15,783 nt of DNA from an uncultured Megasphaera sp. (GTDB lineage Bacteria; Bacillota; Negativicutes; Veillonellales; Megasphaeraceae): NCBI GenBank assembly GCA_937895695.1, contig CALBLM010000106.1:1-15783 (forward strand), in the 5' to 3' direction. Below, one piece after another: positions 11,864 to 15,783 of the stretch. How positions within the stretch are numbered: the first letter of the stretch is position 1; the number at the start of each line of letters is the position of its first letter. Both the position numbers and the translations under genes were made by a program. The notes under the pieces are model-generated. The model was not told where the DNA came from and searched no databases. It worked only from the letters and a program-made list of their open reading frames with translations.

Positions 11864-13132
11864 TTATGCTTCCTCCTTTACGGAAACAGTCCAATCCGCA
11901 TGATGGCCTTTTGCCTTATCTGCCGGTATATTGACCGCAATCATTTCACTTGGTTTGGCTACTGGGAGGACTTTAGTCAGTAACGTATCGTCACCGCTTT
12001 TTACGGTCAGGCGAACTTTTTTCATTGGTTTGCGAACACGCATAAAGAGACGAATCGTTTCGCCTTCTGCTGCAGCACGAACATGCTGCGGTACGCAAGT
12101 ACGAACTTCATCAATAGCTTCAATCTTAACATCTGCCACTTCCGGCGTGATTTGATCTTGTGCTTTTAATGCCGCATATTTACCGGCAATTTCAGCTTCT
12201 TCCGATACGAAATCGACAAGATCATGAACGTGTACTACGTTGCCGGCTGCAAAAATACCAGGAATGCTTGTTTCACGATGCTGATCAACAATCGGACCAT
12301 TTGTCAATGGATGCATTGCCAAGCCAAGACCGCGAGACAATTCATTTTCCGGAATCAGCCCAACAGACAATAACAAGGTATCGCATTCAATATCAAATTC
12401 TGTACCCGGAATAGGCTGCATATGGTCATCAACTTTGGCTACTGTAACACCGGTGACCCGATCTTTGCCATGGATAGCCGTGATGGTATGTGATAAATGA
12501 AGGGGAATATTATAATCATACAAACACTGTACCATATTACGTGTCAAGCCATTGGAGAACGGGCAGATTTCCAAAACGGCCTGTACTTTACAGCCTTCCA
12601 AGGACATACGCCGTGCCATGATGAGGCCAATATCGCCACTGCCGAGAATAACGATTTTTTTACCAGGTAAATACCCTTCCATATTAACCATGCGCTGTGC
12701 AGCGCCTGCTGTAAACACGCCGGCCGGACGATAACCTGGAATTCGAATGGCACCACGAGTACGTTCACGGCAACCCATCGTAAGAATAATCGTCTTACCG
12801 TGTACGTTAATTAAGCCATGTTTGGGACTAACAGCCGTTACGGTTTTATCTTCACCGACATTTAATACCATCGTATCTACGAGAATTTCAATTTCCGGTT
12901 TGTCTTTGACAAGATCATAGCAACGCTGTGCGTAGCCAGGGCCGGTCAACTCTTCTTTGAAATGGTGCAACCCAAATCCATTATGAATGCACTGCTGTAA
13001 AATACCGCCAGCTTCACGATCCCGTTCGAGAACAAGAATTTTTTTAGCGCCGTTCTGCCAAGCGCTGTATGCTGCGGATAAGCCTGCCGGGCCGCCGCCA
13101 ACAATGATAATATCATACAGTTGTTCACCCAT
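11864..13132 (-). CDS. NAD/FAD-dependent oxidoreductase of the glp operon
   Basis: This 422-residue pyridine nucleotide-disulfide-type oxidoreductase has an FAD Rossmann motif GGGPAG (12-17), a second dinucleotide motif GSGDIG (164-169) for NAD(P), and a late FAD segment GIFAAGN. It has no redox disulfide of the CxxxxC type in the usual place near the N terminus. The C-terminal 90 residues form a separate beta-rich domain. It probably passes electrons from the GlpA-like subunit to NAD or another acceptor, filling the place of GlpB. Its ATG overlaps the stop of the upstream gene by one base (TAATG), with GGAGG 9 bases before it. Confidence 0.87.
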   Translation of the reverse strand: MGEQLYDIIIVGGGPAGLSAAYSAWQNGAKKILVLERDREAGGILQQCIHNGFGLHHFKEELTGPGYAQRCYDLVKDKPEIEILVDTMVLNVGEDKTVTAVSPKHGLINVHGKTIILTMGCRERTRGAIRIPGYRPAGVFTAGAAQRMVNMEGYLPGKKIVILGSGDIGLIMARRMSLEGCKVQAVLEICPFSNGLTRNMVQCLYDYNIPLHLSHTITAIHGKDRVTGVTVAKVDDHMQPIPGTEFDIECDTLLLSVGLIPENELSRGLGLAMHPLTNGPIVDQHRETSIPGIFAAGNVVHVHDLVDFVSEEAEIAGKYAALKAQDQITPEVADVKIEAIDEVRTCVPQHVRAAAEGETIRLFMRVRKPMKKVRLTVKSGDDTLLTKVLPVAKPSEMIAVNIPADKAKGHHADWTVSVKEEA

Positions 13133-14598
13133 TATGCCTTACCTCCGCTCTGTGTTTCTTTATTATAAAACATATATGATTTACGCATTTCCTTACGAAC
13201 TTCCGTTACAGGAATATTCAATTCACGAGCCAAAATCTGCGTAACACGTGGACCGCAGAAACCGCCTTGGCAGCGTCCCATGCCAGCACGTGTACGGCGT
13301 TTTACGCCATCTACTGTACGAGCTCCGACGGGACGACGAATAGCATCTACGATTTCGCCTTCTGTAATCGTTTCGCACCGGCAAATAACACGACCGTATT
13401 TAGCATCTTTTGCAATAAGAGCTTGCTTGTCTGCATCGCTAAGCGTGCGGAAGCAAGGTTGTGCCGGGCGACCTTTTTGGTAATCAGATTTTAAAGAGAC
13501 ACCTGTTTCCGCTACAATACCTTCTACGAGATATTTAGCAATGGCCGGTGCAGAAGTCAATCCCGGAGATTGAATACCTGCTGCCTGAATCAATCCTTGA
13601 ACCATTTTGGATGGTCCTAAAACGAAATCACCTGTGCTGGAAACAGCGCGAACACCGGCAAATTCTGTAATCGTTGCGCCTACAGGAATATTGGGTACCA
13701 ATTTCCGTGCTTTATCGAGAATTTCATTCATACCGGGAATTGTGACAGCTGTGTCATCTTTTTCACTATCATCTAAATCATGTGCATTCGGGCCAACAAA
13801 TACATTTCCATGGGTTGTTGCACAAACAAGAATGCCTTTGCCCATTTTAGAGGGGGTTGGGAATACAGCACAATGTACTAAATCTTTCTGAACCGTTTTA
13901 TCAAAGAGAACATATTCGCCGCGACGTGGATGAATCTGGAAGGAATCATCACCGGCCATTTTACTGATTTCATCAGCATGAATGCCTGCTGCGTTAATGA
14001 CATATTTCGTTTCAATCGTGCCTTTATCTGTTTTAACGGCTTTGATCGCACCGTTTTCAACAACAAAGCCTGTTACTTGACATTCGCGAATGACTTCAGC
14101 CCCATTGATAACTGCATTTTCAGCAAATGCCAATGCCATGCCAAAGGGCCAGCAAATACCGGCAGTCGGTGCCCACAACGCACCTTTCACGTCTTTGCTG
14201 ACATTGGGTTCAAATTCGCGCACTTTTGCGCCATCCCAAATTTCCAATCCTGGAACGCCATTTTCCTGACCACGTTTTAAAAGGTCCTGCAATGTTTCCA
14301 TTTGTTCATCATCTACTGCAGCAACTAAGGAACCGGACCATTCAATATCCAAATCCAATTCGTCTTTCAAATCATGATACATTGCATTGCCTTCTACATT
14401 CATACGCGCTTTCATGCTGCCTGTCGGCGCATCAAAACCAGCATGAAGGATCGCACTGTTGGCTTTTGTCGTACCTGCTGCCAATTCGGATTCTTGTTCC
14501 ACCAATACGGCACGCAGATTATATTTTGCCAATTCGTGCAGAATAGCTGTGCCGGTAATACCGCCACCGATTACAACGACATCTGCTTGTTTCGTCAT
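13132..14598 (-). CDS. Anaerobic glycerol-3-phosphate dehydrogenase, GlpA-like
   Basis: This enzyme oxidises sn-glycerol-3-phosphate to dihydroxyacetone phosphate. The 488-residue protein starts with a DAO-type FAD fold (GGGITG at 11-16, E34) and the family stretch TTKANSAILHAGFD (43-56). It ends in a BFD-like [2Fe-2S] domain with C406 and C408 (CRC), then C443 and C448 (CQGGFC). E. coli GlpA has the same two-domain order but is about 50 residues longer. The frame opens at GTG 14604; the ATG at 14598 is preferred because GAGG lies 8 bases upstream. It follows glpKF and heads a three-gene operon with its own promoter. No glpC is present. Confidence 0.9.
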   Translation of the reverse strand: MTKQADVVVIGGGITGTAILHELAKYNLRAVLVEQESELAAGTTKANSAILHAGFDAPTGSMKARMNVEGNAMYHDLKDELDLDIEWSGSLVAAVDDEQMETLQDLLKRGQENGVPGLEIWDGAKVREFEPNVSKDVKGALWAPTAGICWPFGMALAFAENAVINGAEVIRECQVTGFVVENGAIKAVKTDKGTIETKYVINAAGIHADEISKMAGDDSFQIHPRRGEYVLFDKTVQKDLVHCAVFPTPSKMGKGILVCATTHGNVFVGPNAHDLDDSEKDDTAVTIPGMNEILDKARKLVPNIPVGATITEFAGVRAVSSTGDFVLGPSKMVQGLIQAAGIQSPGLTSAPAIAKYLVEGIVAETGVSLKSDYQKGRPAQPCFRTLSDADKQALIAKDAKYGRVICRCETITEGEIVDAIRRPVGARTVDGVKRRTRAGMGRCQGGFCGPRVTQILARELNIPVTEVRKEMRKSYMFYNKETQSGGKA

Positions 14599-14660
14599 GT
14601 TCACAACCTCTTTCTCTACTCAAATATCACTGCTAATTCATTCTCTCTTTTACAAGTTGT

Positions 14661-14689
14661 ATTATATAAGCTTTTGAAAATAATTGCAA
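14661..14689 (-). promoter_or_regulatory. Promoter of the glpA-like operon
   Basis: On the minus strand TTGCAA (14689-14684), a 17-base spacer and a perfect TATAAT (14666-14661) lie about 60 bases before the glpA-like start. Confidence 0.75.
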
Positions 14690-14785
14690 TACCATTTTTA
14701 CAAAATTCCATGTATCTTATCTATCTCTATTTAGAATAAGAAACGCAATATATATTCTCCTTTTATATTATATGAAATTTTGTTC

Positions 14786-14803
14786 ATTTTGATTAATCAA
14801 AAT
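14786..14803. repeat. 18-bp perfect palindrome upstream of the glpA-like operon
   Basis: ATTTTGATTAATCAAAAT is fully self-complementary and lies between the glpF terminator and the glpA promoter, about 100 bases upstream of the -35. With no loop it is more likely a protein-binding site than an RNA hairpin. It has TTGAT and ATCAA half-sites like Fnr, but with 2 rather than 4 bases between them. Confidence 0.5.
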
Positions 14804-14816
14804 TTATGTATTTTGT

Positions 14817-14846
14817 AAAAAAAGAAGTGCCGCATAATGCGACACT
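14817..14846 (-). terminator. Intrinsic terminator after glpF
   Basis: On the minus strand AGTGTCGCA (14846-14838) pairs with TGCGGCACT (14834-14826), including one G-U, around a TTA loop. It is followed by TCTTTTTTT. It separates glpKF from the glpA-like operon. Confidence 0.88.
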
Positions 14847-14877
14847 CCCCTTTACGATACTCTTTTGATTTGTATAC

Positions 14878-15603
14878 TTAAAAAACATGTACTGCCACAG
14901 CAACTACATAGGCAAGCAGCGCACCTACTAAAGGAGCAGCAACAGGAACCCATGCATAAGCCCAATCGGAGCTTCCTTTACCGGCAATTGGCAGTATTGC
15001 ATGAGCAATACGCGGTCCCAAATCGCGAGCCGGGTTCATAGCATATCCAGTCGGTCCGCCAAAACTCATGCCCAAAGCCCAAATCAAAACACCTACAATA
15101 TACGGTCCAAGGCCTGCCGGAATAGTCCCAACTTGATTGGAAAAAATCATCCAAATACTGAACATTAAGAAAAACGTCGCAATGACTTCGCACAAAAAAT
15201 TAAAGGGATACTTGCGAATTGCCGGGGCTGTACAGAAAATTCCCAACTTGGCAGCCCTGTCTTCTGTCTTTTCCCAATGAGGCAGATAAGCCAGCCAAAC
15301 CAAAGCAGCCCCGCAGATACCACCGAGAATTTGAATAACCGATGTAACAGCAAACTGTTCCCATGTATAAATGCCTATCATCGTTTTACCCAATGTAACT
15401 GCCGGATTTAAATCACCCTGCGGAGCACCCAGTGTTGTAGCAGTAAATACTCCCAGCATAACCGCAAATCCCCATCCTGCGGTTATGCAAATCCAACCGC
15501 CATTTTGTCCTTTCGAACCGGTTAAGGTATTACAGGCACAAACACCACAGCCAAAGACCATTAAAACCATCGTTCCAAAAAATTCACCCACTAAATTATC
15601 CAT
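14878..15603 (-). CDS. glpF: Glycerol facilitator (aquaglyceroporin)
   Basis: GlpF lets glycerol cross the inner membrane by facilitated diffusion. The 241-residue protein has six hydrophobic segments and both pore motifs, NPAV (66-69) and NPAR (190-193). The Asp directly after the second motif (NPARD) marks glycerol channels rather than water channels. The frame opens at a TTG (15630). The ATG at 15603 is preferred because it gives the usual MDNLVGEFFGT family start, with TGGGTG 7 bases before it. It follows glpK by 57 bases. That gap holds only a 10-bp palindrome, TATCGCGATA (15647-15656), within a weak 7-bp inverted repeat. Confidence 0.94.
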   Translation of the reverse strand: MDNLVGEFFGTMVLMVFGCGVCACNTLTGSKGQNGGWICITAGWGFAVMLGVFTATTLGAPQGDLNPAVTLGKTMIGIYTWEQFAVTSVIQILGGICGAALVWLAYLPHWEKTEDRAAKLGIFCTAPAIRKYPFNFLCEVIATFFLMFSIWMIFSNQVGTIPAGLGPYIVGVLIWALGMSFGGPTGYAMNPARDLGPRIAHAILPIAGKGSSDWAYAWVPVAAPLVGALLAYVVAVAVHVF

Positions 15604-15660
15604 AGTTATACACCCATTTTCTGAATACAAGAAACATAACTGTGCATATCGCGATAGTTA

Positions 15661-15783
15661 CTATACTTCGTCATCCAGCCAATGCATCGCATGTTTGACT
15701 GCTTTGCGCCATCCCTTATAATACGTTGCTGCCTTTTCCGGGGCCATTTCCGGATCAAACCGATTCTGCAGTTTCCAGCTATT
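15661..15783 (-). CDS. glpK: Glycerol kinase, C-terminal end
   Basis: The last 40 codons of a gene enter from the right edge and end at TAG (15663-15661). The peptide has the glycerol kinase C-terminal pattern: W, RFDPEMAPE, then YYKGWRKAVKHAMHWLDD, where the GW-x2-AV segment is characteristic. Glycerol kinase makes sn-glycerol-3-phosphate from glycerol and ATP, which the GlpA-like enzyme then oxidises. Its place before glpF supports the call. The catalytic part lies outside the window. Confidence 0.85.
   Translation of the reverse strand, partial: NSWKLQNRFDPEMAPEKAATYYKGWRKAVKHAMHWLDDEV

Noticed and set aside
14786..14803. Palindrome as a standard Fnr site
   Set aside because: Half-sites TTGAT and ATCAA are separated by 2 bases, not 4, so it does not fit the Fnr/Crp spacing; it was kept only as an unassigned palindrome.
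1..15783. Insertion sequences, prophage genes, CRISPR arrays, tRNA or rRNA genes
   Set aside because: No transposase or integrase motifs, no spaced direct repeats and no cloverleaf-like sequences were found on either strand. All larger ORFs are explained by housekeeping or metabolic genes.

Overview
The window reads as chromosomal DNA of an anaerobic, lactate- and glycerol-using Firmicute, most likely in the Negativicutes (Megasphaera/Veillonella/Dialister-like). This is inferred from the gene content (fused Lut/LdhH-type lactate dehydrogenase, FixC/FixX, clostridial 2[4Fe-4S] ferredoxin, anaerobic-type glycerol-3-phosphate oxidation genes, a cysteine T-box), the moderately AT-rich base composition and the strong GGAGG ribosome binding sites. 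The species cannot be fixed from sequence reading alone. Genes are dense and no mobile element, CRISPR array, rRNA or tRNA was seen.

Layout. (1) 1-731, minus: lspA followed by the start of an RluA/RluD-type pseudouridine synthase. (2) 820-1121, minus: a monocistronic ferredoxin with its own promoter and terminator. (3) 1188-1384, minus: a gene-free stretch that looks like a small RNA with four C-runs and a strong terminator. (4) 1449-8690, minus: a compact seven-gene run transcribed as lutC, ldhH, a long-chain prenyl diphosphate synthase, menA, menG, fixC, fixX, ending in a terminator. It joins lactate oxidation, the last steps of menaquinone synthesis and an ETF-quinone-oxidoreductase-like pair. 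A Fnr/Crp-like site lies before fixC and overlapping palindromes lie on the lutC promoter. (5) 8593-9105: an AT-rich intergenic region with one orphan consensus promoter. (6) 9106-11298, plus: a T-box leader with a TGC (Cys) specifier, cysE, a second leader with a 14-codon ORF ending in Cys, and cysK. (7) 11305-11482: stacked hairpins between the convergent cysK and glp transcripts. (8) 11491-14689, minus: a glycerol-3-phosphate oxidation operon (GlpA-like, NAD/FAD oxidoreductase, DUF1667). (9) 14817-15783, minus: the 3' end of glpK, then glpF.

How it fits together. Glycerol enters by GlpF, is phosphorylated by GlpK and oxidised by the GlpA-like complex. Lactate is oxidised by LutC/LdhH. Both release electrons that could go to menaquinone, whose side chain (prenyl synthase), prenylation (MenA) and methylation (MenG) are encoded next to ldhH. 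FixCX is the expected link between quinone and an electron-transfer flavoprotein that is not in this window. The cysteine genes would supply cysteine for the many iron-sulfur proteins and are controlled by charged tRNA-Cys through the T-box.
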